NCBI GenBank assembly: GCA_964422065.1
Contig: CAYQZW010000086.1
Location: 1-6,641 of the forward strand
Reading direction: 5' to 3'
Source: S141-55 sp964422065
GTDB lineage: Bacteria; Hydrothermota; Hydrothermia; WGAB01
DNA: 6,641 bases
In this document: positions 1 to 5,458 of the stretch, piece by piece
Numbering within the stretch: the first letter of the stretch is position 1
Layout: the number at the start of each line of letters is the position of its first letter
The notes under the pieces: generated by a model
Seen by the model: the letters and a program-made list of their open reading frames with translations, nothing else
Told to the model about the DNA's origin: nothing
The model's database searches: none
Position numbers and translations under genes: made by a program

Positions 1-22
1 GGAAACGTCGTGGGTTTGAACA

Positions 23-53
23 GAAGACAAATCTTCCCTCCCTTTCAGGGAGG
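23..53 (-). terminator. Two abutting hairpins after trm1, possible terminator
   Basis: On the minus strand, downstream of the trm1 stop, CCTCCCT-GAA-AGGGAGG (53-37) is a 7-bp perfect stem with a 3-base loop. It is followed without gap by GAAGA-TTTG-TCTTC (36-23), a 5-bp stem. There is no T-run after either, so this is not a canonical intrinsic terminator. It may still end the operon or shield the mRNA 3' end. The remaining flank (1-22 and 54-78) shows nothing recognisable. Confidence 0.4.
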
Positions 54-78
54 ATTGAGGGACAGGAGATGCTGTTCG

Positions 79-1221
79 CTATGTGGCGAGGGAGCGGACG
101 GTTTCCAGAACCACCGGAAGTGGGGCTGTGGTCTTGAACGCGTTGGGATGGAAATGGGTCCAACCTGTTGGATACCCCTGGCTCTGGAGCGCAGAGATGA
201 CCTCCCGGACTTTAGGAGGCGAGACCTTCAGGCGTTTGGTGAGCCGGTCCAGGCGATAATAGAAGGGGGGCATGCCGACCTCCTCCCGCATGCGTTGGAT
301 GGCCTCTTGGACACTCTCCCGGTCTACCGTCTCTGGGATCTCTTTGAGCATGGCGCTGAGAAACCGTGCGTCGTGGAGTTCCCCCAGCCAGAGCGGGCCG
401 GCGAGGGACATCGGGTGTCCCTGAGCACACGTCCGAGGACAACACCGTTTGAAGGGGATGGTCTGGACGTCCCAGCACTGAGGGCAAAAAGCCAGAAATC
501 CCTCCTTCTCAGGGTCAAGGTCGTACCGGCCATGGAGGATCCGGAAGAACCCCCGCAGGGCCAGGCCATCAAAGAAGACAAACAGGGGTTCGGCCTGGAA
601 TTTTCTCCATGCGCCGGCACGGATCACCGCCCGTGTCAAGATCCGGGCCGCTGTTTCGTGACAAAACCAGTTCTGGATCGTAAGAACCCCGTAATGATTG
701 AACGCACTCCGTGGATCCACACCACAGAGCGCGGGGAGGTCTGTGGCGGTCACATAGAGGATCCCGCCTTCCCGGACTGCGTGGAAAGCGGAATCCAAAA
801 AAGGAACCGGCGAGCCAAAGGAATCCAGGTCCAGCAGGTGGGGAAAGATCTCCTTGAGTTTCAGGGTATAGTGGAAGTTGTTGGCCTCCATGCGAAAGGT
901 GGTGACCCGATCCGTCAGGTCGTTGAGTTGGGCGTTCTCCTGAATGCACTGGAGGGCTTCGCTGTTGAGATCGTTTAGGTAGGCATGCTCAACGCCAGGG
1001 ACTTCCTTGAGATATCGCAATGACCGGATGCCCGTGCCTGCAAAGGTTTCCGCAACGTAGATGGGGCCCTCAAATCGCATCGCCCGTAGCCCGAGAACAC
1101 CGAGATCACGGGCGATTCTCGCCCTCTCACGGAAAAAGACCTTGGGGGGAGGCAGACGGTATCGGACTGCGCCCTCCTGCCGTATCGTATCCGAAGGATC
1201 CTGGAAATGTCGGGCTCTCAC
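79..1221 (-). CDS. trm1: tRNA (guanine-26-N2)-dimethyltransferase, Trm1 family
   Basis: This protein of 380 residues probably methylates N2 of G26 (in Aquifex also G27) in tRNA, using S-adenosylmethionine in the cytoplasm. The N-terminus has the Trm1-type EG...VFF-x-RDLGVLGLRA pattern (residues 16-47). The SAM-binding loop AETFAGTGIRS lies at 57-67 and the acidic NDLN at 83-86. The motif-IV region is DLDSFGSPVPF (131-141), followed by VTATDLPALCG. A zinc-binding Cys cluster includes C246, C249, C260/C261 and C265 and precedes the family hallmark GPLWLG (275-280). The C-terminal domain has FYYRLDRL and THFHP...KTTAP. Length matches the roughly 380-390 residues of archaeal and Aquifex enzymes. 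The start is GTG at 1221, with AAAGG a few bases upstream and 8 bases after the TPR gene stop, so it is probably the last gene of the operon. Odd point: the usual D-P-[FY]-G reads D-S-F-G (D133, S134). The family call is strong, while exact target nucleotides are inferred. Confidence 0.93.
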   Translation of the reverse strand: MRARHFQDPSDTIRQEGAVRYRLPPPKVFFRERARIARDLGVLGLRAMRFEGPIYVAETFAGTGIRSLRYLKEVPGVEHAYLNDLNSEALQCIQENAQLNDLTDRVTTFRMEANNFHYTLKLKEIFPHLLDLDSFGSPVPFLDSAFHAVREGGILYVTATDLPALCGVDPRSAFNHYGVLTIQNWFCHETAARILTRAVIRAGAWRKFQAEPLFVFFDGLALRGFFRILHGRYDLDPEKEGFLAFCPQCWDVQTIPFKRCCPRTCAQGHPMSLAGPLWLGELHDARFLSAMLKEIPETVDRESVQEAIQRMREEVGMPPFYYRLDRLTKRLKVSPPKVREVISALQSQGYPTGWTHFHPNAFKTTAPLPVVLETVRSLAT

Positions 1222-1229
1222 AGGGCCTT

Positions 1230-1496
1230 TTAGAAGATTTCGACGATTTTATCGAGGTGCTCCTGGGCCTCTCGATAGTCGGGTTTCAAGGCCAACGCCT
1301 TCTCGTAGCACTCCTTGGCCTGATCCAGCCGGTTCTGCAGTTCATAGACCAGCCCCAGGAGGTAGTGCCCCTCCGCGCACTGGGGATGTTCCTGGACCAG
1401 GTCTTGGAGGATCCGTTCCGCCTCCGCATAATTCTGGTTGAGCAAGTAGAACTTTGCTTCTTCCAGTTGTGCGTCTAACGTGCGTTCTTCACTCAT
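1230..1496 (-). CDS. Small tetratricopeptide-repeat protein
   Basis: This acidic, soluble protein of 88 residues is made almost entirely of two TPR helical hairpins. Repeat 1 spans roughly residues 10-43 (QLEEAKFYLLNQNYAEAERIL...HP) and repeat 2 roughly 44-77 (HYLLGLVYELQNRLDQAKECYEKALALKPDYREA). The conserved small, aromatic and Pro positions are all present. A short capping helix (EHLDKIVEIF) follows. There is no signal peptide or membrane segment, so it should be cytoplasmic and mediate protein contacts; the partner is unknown. Its ATG overlaps the ktrA stop by 8 bases (ATGAGTGA), and AAGGA sits 5 bases upstream of the start, so it is translationally coupled to ktrA. No enzymatic role can be assigned. 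Co-location suggests, but does not show, a link to the K+ transporter or the tRNA methylase. Confidence 0.9.
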   Translation of the reverse strand: MSEERTLDAQLEEAKFYLLNQNYAEAERILQDLVQEHPQCAEGHYLLGLVYELQNRLDQAKECYEKALALKPDYREAQEHLDKIVEIF

Positions 1497-2175
1497 ATTG
1501 GTCCTTCAGTTTCTCAATGTTTTGGGTTTTTCCGAGAATGACGAGGATATCCCCGTCCTGGATCTCCTCGTCGGCGCCGGGTGCCACAATGGTATGTTCC
1601 CGGATGGAGAGTTCTCCGCCTTCTACGACTTCGGGCTCTTTCCGTCGGATTGCGATGACATTGACGCCGTGTTTCCGTCGGATATCCAGGGTTTTCAGGG
1701 ACTTTCCGATGAAGGCCTTGGGGGCAGCGAACTCCACAATGGAGAAGTCCCCGGGGAGTTCCAGGTAGTCAAAGACCATGGGGGAGGTCAAACTTCGTGC
1801 CAACCGAACCCCCATCTCGCGTTCTGGGAAGACCACCCGGTCGGCGCCGATCTTCTTCAGAATGGTGGCGTGTGCTTCGGAGTTCGCTTTTGCGACCACG
1901 TGTTTCACGCCCATGCCTTTGAGGAGGAGGGTGACGAGAATGGAGTCTTCCAGGTTTTTCATGGCTACAATCACCCAGTCAAATTTGTCCAGGCCCAGTT
2001 GCTGGAGTGCGCGTTCCTGGGTGGCATCCAGAACTGCGGTATGGGTGACTTGTTCGTCAATTTCCATGACACGGGTTTCATCGCGGTCAATCGCGAGGAC
2101 TTCGTGTCCCATTTCCGCGAGGGTGACCGCGACCGTAGCGCCGAACCTTCCCAGTCCAATGACACAGAATTGCAT
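1489..2175 (-). CDS. ktrA: K+ uptake regulatory subunit KtrA/TrkA (RCK domain)
   Basis: This is the cytoplasmic gating subunit of 228 residues for a Ktr/Trk K+ transporter. The N-terminal RCK_N (TrkA_N) Rossmann domain opens with MQFCVIGLGRFG, giving the GxGxxG nucleotide loop at residues 7-12. D30 ends the second strand (EVLAIDRD), typical of NAD(H)/ATP-binding RCK proteins. The sequences VTHTAVLDAT and FDWVIVAM match later Rossmann strands. Residues from about 140 onward form a TrkA_C domain (IVEFAAPKAFIGKSLKTLDIRRKHGVNVIAIRR ... GDILVILGKTQNIEKL). One RCK_N plus one RCK_C and about 220 residues is the KtrA size; Trk-type TrkA proteins are double that. The gene begins 1 base after the ktrB stop, with its ribosome site (TAGGA) inside the ktrB end, so the two are coupled. 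KtrA forms an octameric ring beneath a KtrB dimer in known systems. Confidence 0.96.
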   Translation of the reverse strand: MQFCVIGLGRFGATVAVTLAEMGHEVLAIDRDETRVMEIDEQVTHTAVLDATQERALQQLGLDKFDWVIVAMKNLEDSILVTLLLKGMGVKHVVAKANSEAHATILKKIGADRVVFPEREMGVRLARSLTSPMVFDYLELPGDFSIVEFAAPKAFIGKSLKTLDIRRKHGVNVIAIRRKEPEVVEGGELSIREHTIVAPGADEEIQDGDILVILGKTQNIEKLKDQYE

Positions 2176-2176
2176 G

Positions 2177-3532
2177 TTATCCTACGATGAACCGTCCTTC
2201 AATGTATGAAATGGGCTCCAGTTTCCGTTGGATCAAAAATGCTGTAAAAGACAGCACCCCCACCCTCCCAACCAACATGGTCAATATGATAATCCCTTTC
2301 CCGAAAGCGGAAAAGTCGTGGACCAGGCTCACGGTCGGCTGGATGAGGGAACCGAAGGACAAGCCCACGGTACCGAAGGCAGAGGCCACTTCAAAGATCA
2401 AAGGAAGGATCCCGGTTTGTGTGATCACGTGGGTCTCTGTGATAGAGAGGAGGAAGACGGCGGTGAGGAGCGTTGTCCATCCCAGGACGGCGATGGCCAG
2501 CGCGCGATGGAGGGCCTCCCGGGGAAGGGAATAGCCCCAGAGATGGGGCCGGCTCTTCCCCTGCACAATGGCCAAAGTCCAGAGGTAAAGCCCCGTGATG
2601 GAGGTCGTCTTGAGGCCCCCAGCAGTGCCGCCCGGCGAGCCCCCGATGATCATCAAGAAAATGAGAAGGAACACGGAGGCAGTGGAAAGGGATGCGATGG
2701 AGATGGTATTAAAGCCAGCGGTCCGCGGCGTGACACTCATGAACAGGGCGTTCGTCACTCGGTCCACAAGATTCAGACCCGAGACCTGCCAGAGGTCCAC
2801 ACCCAGAAGCCAGAGTGTGCCGATGCCGATGAGAAGCGCGGTTGCAAAGAGGACCACCCGGGAGTGGAGGTAAAGTTTCCGTTTGGTCTTCCGAACCCAC
2901 GTGAAATAGAGGTCTTCGTGGACCACAAAGCCCAGGCCCCCGGCGACAATCAGGAGCACGACGGTGAGCATGATGAGGGGATGCGTGCGGAAGGAGATGA
3001 GGCTATCCGAGAAAGGGGCAAACCCCGCGTTACAAAAGGCCGAGATCGCCACGAAGAGGGAGGTTCCCAGGGCTTTGATAGGGGCCATACCGCTTCGCCA
3101 GAAGTCCAGGAAGAGGATGAGCCACCCCATGCCTTCAAAGAATACCGTCAGCATGAGGACACGTTTGGCAAAGACGAAGATACGGCCCAGGGTCAATTCG
3201 GGGAACGACTCTGCCATGGTCATTCGGAGTGTGAGGCTGCCCCGGCCTTTCAGGAAGAAGAGGAGAATGGTGGCGAAGGTCATGTACCCCAGTCCGCCAA
3301 TTTCGATGAGCAGGAGGATGACGGCCTTCCCCCAGGGGGTAAAAAAGGTTGCGGTGTCCTTCACAATGAGGCCGGTGACACAGACCGCGGAGGCGGCGGT
3401 AAACAGGGCGTCCAGGGGGTGGAGTGGGCCTGTGCGCATGAAGGGGAGCATGAGCAGCGCAGCTCCGGTGAGGATCACGAGCACATACCCCCCGAACAGG
3501 AGTTTCAGGGGGTGGAGTTTCCTCTGGGGCAT
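2177..3532 (-). CDS. ktrB: K+ transporter membrane subunit KtrB (TrkH/KtrB family)
   Basis: This is the K+-translocating inner-membrane subunit of 451 residues. It shows the fourfold M1-P-M2 plan of the family, with four selectivity-filter segments: SAVCVTGL (about 48-55), SAFCNAGF (164-171), TPRTAGFNT (268-276) and SAFGTVGLS (384-392). The intramembrane gating loop GGSPGGTAGGLKTT is at about 297-310. The filter glycines (G54, G170, G273 and G390 by my count) are all retained. Roughly ten hydrophobic spans are visible. The length is typical of KtrB and shorter than TrkH. The start is the only ATG after an in-frame TAG seven codons upstream, and the N-terminus HPLKLLFGGYVLVILTGAALLMLP aligns with the usual first helix. 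No Shine-Dalgarno sequence sits at normal spacing; an AAGGA lies about 27 bases upstream at the preceding gene's stop, so coupling to that gene is likely. It works with KtrA encoded just downstream. Confidence 0.96.
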   Translation of the reverse strand: MPQRKLHPLKLLFGGYVLVILTGAALLMLPFMRTGPLHPLDALFTAASAVCVTGLIVKDTATFFTPWGKAVILLLIEIGGLGYMTFATILLFFLKGRGSLTLRMTMAESFPELTLGRIFVFAKRVLMLTVFFEGMGWLILFLDFWRSGMAPIKALGTSLFVAISAFCNAGFAPFSDSLISFRTHPLIMLTVVLLIVAGGLGFVVHEDLYFTWVRKTKRKLYLHSRVVLFATALLIGIGTLWLLGVDLWQVSGLNLVDRVTNALFMSVTPRTAGFNTISIASLSTASVFLLIFLMIIGGSPGGTAGGLKTTSITGLYLWTLAIVQGKSRPHLWGYSLPREALHRALAIAVLGWTTLLTAVFLLSITETHVITQTGILPLIFEVASAFGTVGLSFGSLIQPTVSLVHDFSAFGKGIIILTMLVGRVGVLSFTAFLIQRKLEPISYIEGRFIVG

Positions 3533-3562
3533 TCGCGTGGACGGCGGGCTCTACAGAGGTCC

Positions 3563-4381
3563 TTAAATTCCGCCGCGGAGTCCAAAGGAAAAGACTGTGG
3601 GGCCTTGGGTCAGAATGACCTCAGCGTAGACCTTGATCAGAGGGATGAGCGAAAGTTCGACCCCCAAGTCGGTTCGGAATTGGGATGACGATTCGATGCC
3701 TTCCAGGGCAGTGTAGTCGGCGTTCGGGTCGGTCTTATACTCCGCAGAAGGGCTACTCTTGATCCATCCCAGACCGAGGTAGGGGGTCAGGAGCATCAGG
3801 TTCTTGGAAATTTGGAGGTAGAGACCGGTGGCTTTCATGCCCGTTTTGACAAACACGCTATCTCCGGCGGGGTCTCCTCCCTGGAGTTCGAGGGGAGAGA
3901 AGTTGCCATAGAGGAAGGTCAGGGCGGCTGCAGGAGACCATAGGTGATCTTTGAGCAGGCCGATCCGTGCGCCAAATGCCCAGAACGACGGCACGCTCTT
4001 GATGTAATCCGAGGCGTTCTCAAGGCCCGGGAAGGTAGAGAATTTGGCCAGGAGATCGATGCTGCCCACACCCGTAATCAGGGGGGTGAACGACATCCCC
4101 GGGAAGAGCCCCACATCCGCCATCAAGAAGGGGAACGGCGCCCACAAATCCTGAGCATCGCCGGTTGCAGGGTTCTGGACCGTGGCTTTGGCCAGGTTGA
4201 CCCCGATGCCGACCCGGAAATGGGGGAGACTCCCCAAGGTGTTGGCGGTCGCAAGGTGTTCCCCGACCATCAGGGTGCTGAAGGAAGGCGCAAGGGTGTT
4301 TACCGCATCGACGGCATGTTCCTGGAGGGACTGGGCCGAAAGCCCACTGACGAGGACCAACAAAACAGACCACTTCTTCAT
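3563..4381 (-). CDS. Putative outer-membrane beta-barrel protein with signal peptide
   Basis: I cannot name the family. This 272-residue protein has a short signal peptide (MKKW, then the hydrophobic run SVLLVLVSGL, with likely cleavage after LSA at residue 16). No lipobox Cys is present. The rest is rich in alternating hydrophobic/polar segments ending in Gly and aromatic residues (for example HFRVGIGVNLAKA, FWAFGARIGLL, LTPYLGLGWI, IKVYAEVIL, TVFSFGLRGGI), as expected of strands in an outer-membrane barrel. It loosely recalls uncharacterised DUF6588-like barrels, but this is memory, not a search. The start at 4381 is fixed by AAAGGAGGAG five bases upstream; the frame stays open to about 4696, but that stretch runs antisense through the riboswitch and is not coding. 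Its stop lies 30 bases before ktrB, making it the likely first gene of the operon. Function could be a small porin or an envelope protein. Confidence 0.82.
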   Translation of the reverse strand: MKKWSVLLVLVSGLSAQSLQEHAVDAVNTLAPSFSTLMVGEHLATANTLGSLPHFRVGIGVNLAKATVQNPATGDAQDLWAPFPFLMADVGLFPGMSFTPLITGVGSIDLLAKFSTFPGLENASDYIKSVPSFWAFGARIGLLKDHLWSPAAALTFLYGNFSPLELQGGDPAGDSVFVKTGMKATGLYLQISKNLMLLTPYLGLGWIKSSPSAEYKTDPNADYTALEGIESSSQFRTDLGVELSLIPLIKVYAEVILTQGPTVFSFGLRGGI

Positions 4382-4384
4382 TTT

Positions 4385-4394
4385 CTCCTCCTTT
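4385..4394 (-). promoter_or_regulatory. Strong Shine-Dalgarno site for the beta-barrel gene
   Basis: The minus strand reads AAAGGAGGAG, with the AAGGAGG core 5 bases from the ATG at 4381. It decides the start codon: it places translation at the signal peptide rather than at upstream in-frame codons near 4696. Confidence 0.9.
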
Positions 4395-4415
4395 GGTTCG
4401 GATTCCGCAACCCAA

Positions 4416-4431
4416 CCGGTTGAGAAACCGG
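4416..4431. other. 6-bp hairpin with tetraloop in the divergent region
   Basis: A perfect inverted repeat reads CCGGTT-GAGA-AACCGG on the plus strand (loop TCTC on the minus strand). It lies about 35 bases upstream of the barrel-gene start, at the estimated 5' end of its mRNA. It could be a 5' stabilising stem-loop. On the plus strand it is followed by ATAAATTTT, which is terminator-like but has no upstream plus-strand gene in view to terminate. Confidence 0.45.
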
Positions 4432-4435
4432 ATAA

Positions 4436-4464
4436 ATTTTCGAGGAAAGCCCAAGAATAATCAA
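4436..4464 (-). promoter_or_regulatory. Possible sigma70-type promoter for the barrel-ktrBA-TPR-trm1 operon
   Basis: On the minus strand, TTGATT (4464-4459, 4 of 6 matches to TTGACA) is separated by 17 bases from GAAAAT (4441-4436, 4 of 6 to TATAAT). Spacing is ideal but both hexamers are weak. Transcription would start near 4429, giving a leader of about 48 bases that contains the strong Shine-Dalgarno site. Confidence 0.35.
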
Positions 4465-4492
4465 ATGCCTGAAGCCACGAATCTGGGCTTTC
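4445..4492. repeat. 9-bp perfect inverted repeat between divergent promoters
   Basis: GAAAGCCCA at 4445-4453 is the exact reverse complement of TGGGCTTTC at 4484-4492, with 30 bases between. The left arm falls in the spacer of the minus-strand promoter; the right arm ends 7 bases before the -35 of the plus-strand promoter. It could be a pair of protein-binding half-sites or a long-loop hairpin. No known operator consensus is recognised. Confidence 0.5.
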
Positions 4493-4499
4493 AAGTTCG

Positions 4500-4528
4500 T
4501 TGCCTTCTTTTGGGGTGTCCCCTATACT
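4500..4528 (+). promoter_or_regulatory. Sigma70-type promoter of the thi transport operon
   Basis: TTGCCT (4500-4505, -35) and TATACT (4523-4528, -10, 5 of 6 matches) are separated by exactly 17 bases. Transcription would begin around 4535, immediately before the first base of the riboswitch P1 helix, which strongly supports the call. The spacer contains a small palindrome, GGGG-TGT-CCCC (4512-4522), of unknown meaning. Confidence 0.75.
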
Positions 4529-4536
4529 TTGGGCAC

Positions 4537-4634
4537 GGGCACCGGGGGAGCTGGCAATAGCCGGCTGAGAGTCCCGGGAATTCGGGAGACCCCTTGAACC
4601 TGATCCGGGTAATACCGGCGGAGGGAAGGTGCCC
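4537..4634 (+). ncRNA. TPP riboswitch (THI element)
   Basis: This is a complete thiamin-pyrophosphate aptamer. P1 is GGGCACC (4537-4543) with GGTGCCC (4628-4634), 7 perfect pairs. P2 pairs GGGG (4545-4548) with CCCC (4590-4593). P3 pairs GCTGGC (4550-4555) with GCCGGC (4560-4565) around loop AATA. The conserved CTGAGA is at 4565-4570, and CCTTGAACCTGATC at 4592-4605. P5 is CCGG/CCGG (4605-4608 with 4615-4618), enclosing GTAATA, and the GGAGGGAAGG tail matches the family's 3' strand. An extra 5-bp variable stem (TCCCG/CGGGA, 4572-4576 with 4583-4587) lies between CTGAGA and P2. TPP binding normally lowers expression, here of thiZXY. It is one of the most recognisable features in the window. 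Confidence 0.97.
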
Positions 4635-4659
4635 AGGGTTCCGGCCTTCCTTTCCCTCC
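4620..4659 (+). promoter_or_regulatory. Candidate expression-platform helix overlapping the TPP aptamer
   Basis: GGAGGGAAGG (4620-4629), the purine-rich 3' part of the aptamer, can form ten consecutive pairs (one G-U) with the pyrimidine tract at 4650-4659. This helix would use bases needed for P4 and the start of P1, so it is mutually exclusive with the TPP-bound fold. No run of U follows, so a classical intrinsic terminator is not seen and translational control is more likely. This is inferred from base complementarity only. Confidence 0.45.
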
Positions 4660-4687
4660 TCCTTATGCCCCCGTGCCCGAACGAACC

Positions 4688-5458
4688 ATGGCACATCTTG
4701 AACTCAAGCAGTTGACCAAATCGTTTGTGACGGAACAGGGCGTCTTGAAGGTCCTGGAAGACCTCTCGTTCCGTGTCGAAAAGGGCGAGTTTGTTACGAT
4801 TCTGGGGCCATCCGGATGTGGCAAAAGTACCCTGCTCAACATCCTTTCCGGCCTCCTACCCTATGACAAAGGCGAAATCTACTGGGAGGGCCATCGGGTC
4901 CCACACCTGCAGAGCCGGACCGCTTACATGATCCAGAAAGACCTGCTCTTGCCGTGGCGTCGGGTGCTGGAGAACGTGCTGCTCTTCCCGGAAATTTTGG
5001 GCATTCCCCGTCAACAGAGCGAGCCTCAGGCTCGGAAACTCCTGGCCGAGGTCGGGCTTCAAGGATTCGAACGGCATTATCCCCACCAACTCTCAGGGGG
5101 GATGCGCCAACGCGTTGCACTCGCCCGCACCTTGATCGCCAACAAGGACCTCTTGCTCTTGGACGAGCCCTTTGGCGCACTGGATGCGATCACCCGTGCC
5201 AACCTCCAGGCTCTGTTACTCCAACTTTGGCAACGGTATCGCCCGACGATCCTCTTCGTGACCCATGACATCGAGGAAGCGTTGATCCTCTCCGACCGCA
5301 TCCTGGTTCTCTCCCCTGCGCCCGCGAAGGTCCTGGAAAATCTCCCCGTTACGATCCCCCGCCCCCGGGATGTAACTGCTCCATCCTTCATCCGGCTGAA
5401 GGCCCATCTCCTCCATCTCCTCCAGAAAACGCATCCTCAGGGAGGGATTCCGGCATGA
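4688..5458 (+). CDS. thiZ: Thiamine-precursor ABC transporter ATP-binding protein ThiZ
   Basis: This is the cytoplasmic ATPase of an importer, 256 residues, of the taurine/nitrate/NMT1-type subfamily. Walker A is GPSGCGKST (40-48). The Q-loop glutamine is Q83 in MIQKDLLLPW, the subfamily's usual LLPW setting. The ABC signature is LSGGM (135-139), Walker B is LLLLDEP (155-161), the D-loop is GALD (163-166) and the switch histidine is H193 (FVTHD). All catalytic residues are present. ATG 4688 is chosen because MAHLELKQLTKSF matches family N-termini; GTG at 4673 would add five residues (MPERT) and cannot be excluded. Neither start has a recognisable Shine-Dalgarno sequence; the leader is pyrimidine-rich. 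The gene follows the TPP riboswitch and its stop overlaps the thiX start (ATGA). The substrate assignment comes from the riboswitch and the ThiY homologue rather than from this ATPase. Confidence 0.93.
   Translation: MAHLELKQLTKSFVTEQGVLKVLEDLSFRVEKGEFVTILGPSGCGKSTLLNILSGLLPYDKGEIYWEGHRVPHLQSRTAYMIQKDLLLPWRRVLENVLLFPEILGIPRQQSEPQARKLLAEVGLQGFERHYPHQLSGGMRQRVALARTLIANKDLLLLDEPFGALDAITRANLQALLLQLWQRYRPTILFVTHDIEEALILSDRILVLSPAPAKVLENLPVTIPRPRDVTAPSFIRLKAHLLHLLQKTHPQGGIPA
5440..5446 (+). promoter_or_regulatory. Ribosome binding site of thiX
   Basis: GGGAGGG lies within the 3' end of thiZ, with the GGAGG core 9 bases before the thiX ATG. Together with the ATGA overlap it supports coupled translation and the start at 5455. 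Confidence 0.75.

Noticed and set aside
1..22. A T-arm-like string (TTCAAAC on the minus strand) near the left edge.
   Set aside because: The flanking bases do not pair as a T stem, and no acceptor, D or anticodon arm can be built.
10..978. A 322-codon open frame on the plus strand.
   Set aside because: It lies fully antisense to the clear Trm1 gene, and its product is compositionally odd and resembles no family.
2228..3688. A 486-codon open frame on the plus strand, the longest in the window.
   Set aside because: It is antisense to ktrB and the end of the barrel gene. The product is a low-complexity Gly/Glu/Asp/His-rich string, as expected from reading a hydrophobic, G+C-rich gene backwards.
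4512..4522. The GGGG-TGT-CCCC palindrome in the plus-promoter spacer as an operator.
   Set aside because: The arms are only 4 bp and of low complexity, which is expected by chance in a G+C-rich region.
4382..4696. An N-terminal extension of the barrel protein by 105 residues.
   Set aside because: The frame is open, but it crosses the TPP riboswitch and both promoters, while the 4381 start has a strong ribosome site and begins a signal peptide.
4629..4715. A possible leader peptide beginning at GTG 4629 or ATG 4665 and ending at TGA inside thiZ.
   Set aside because: It overlaps the riboswitch P1 helix and pyrimidine tract, and its sequence shows no features of known leader peptides. It is probably chance.
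4836..5391. Minus-strand open frames opposite thiZ.
   Set aside because: They are antisense shadows of a fully conserved ABC ATPase with all motifs intact.
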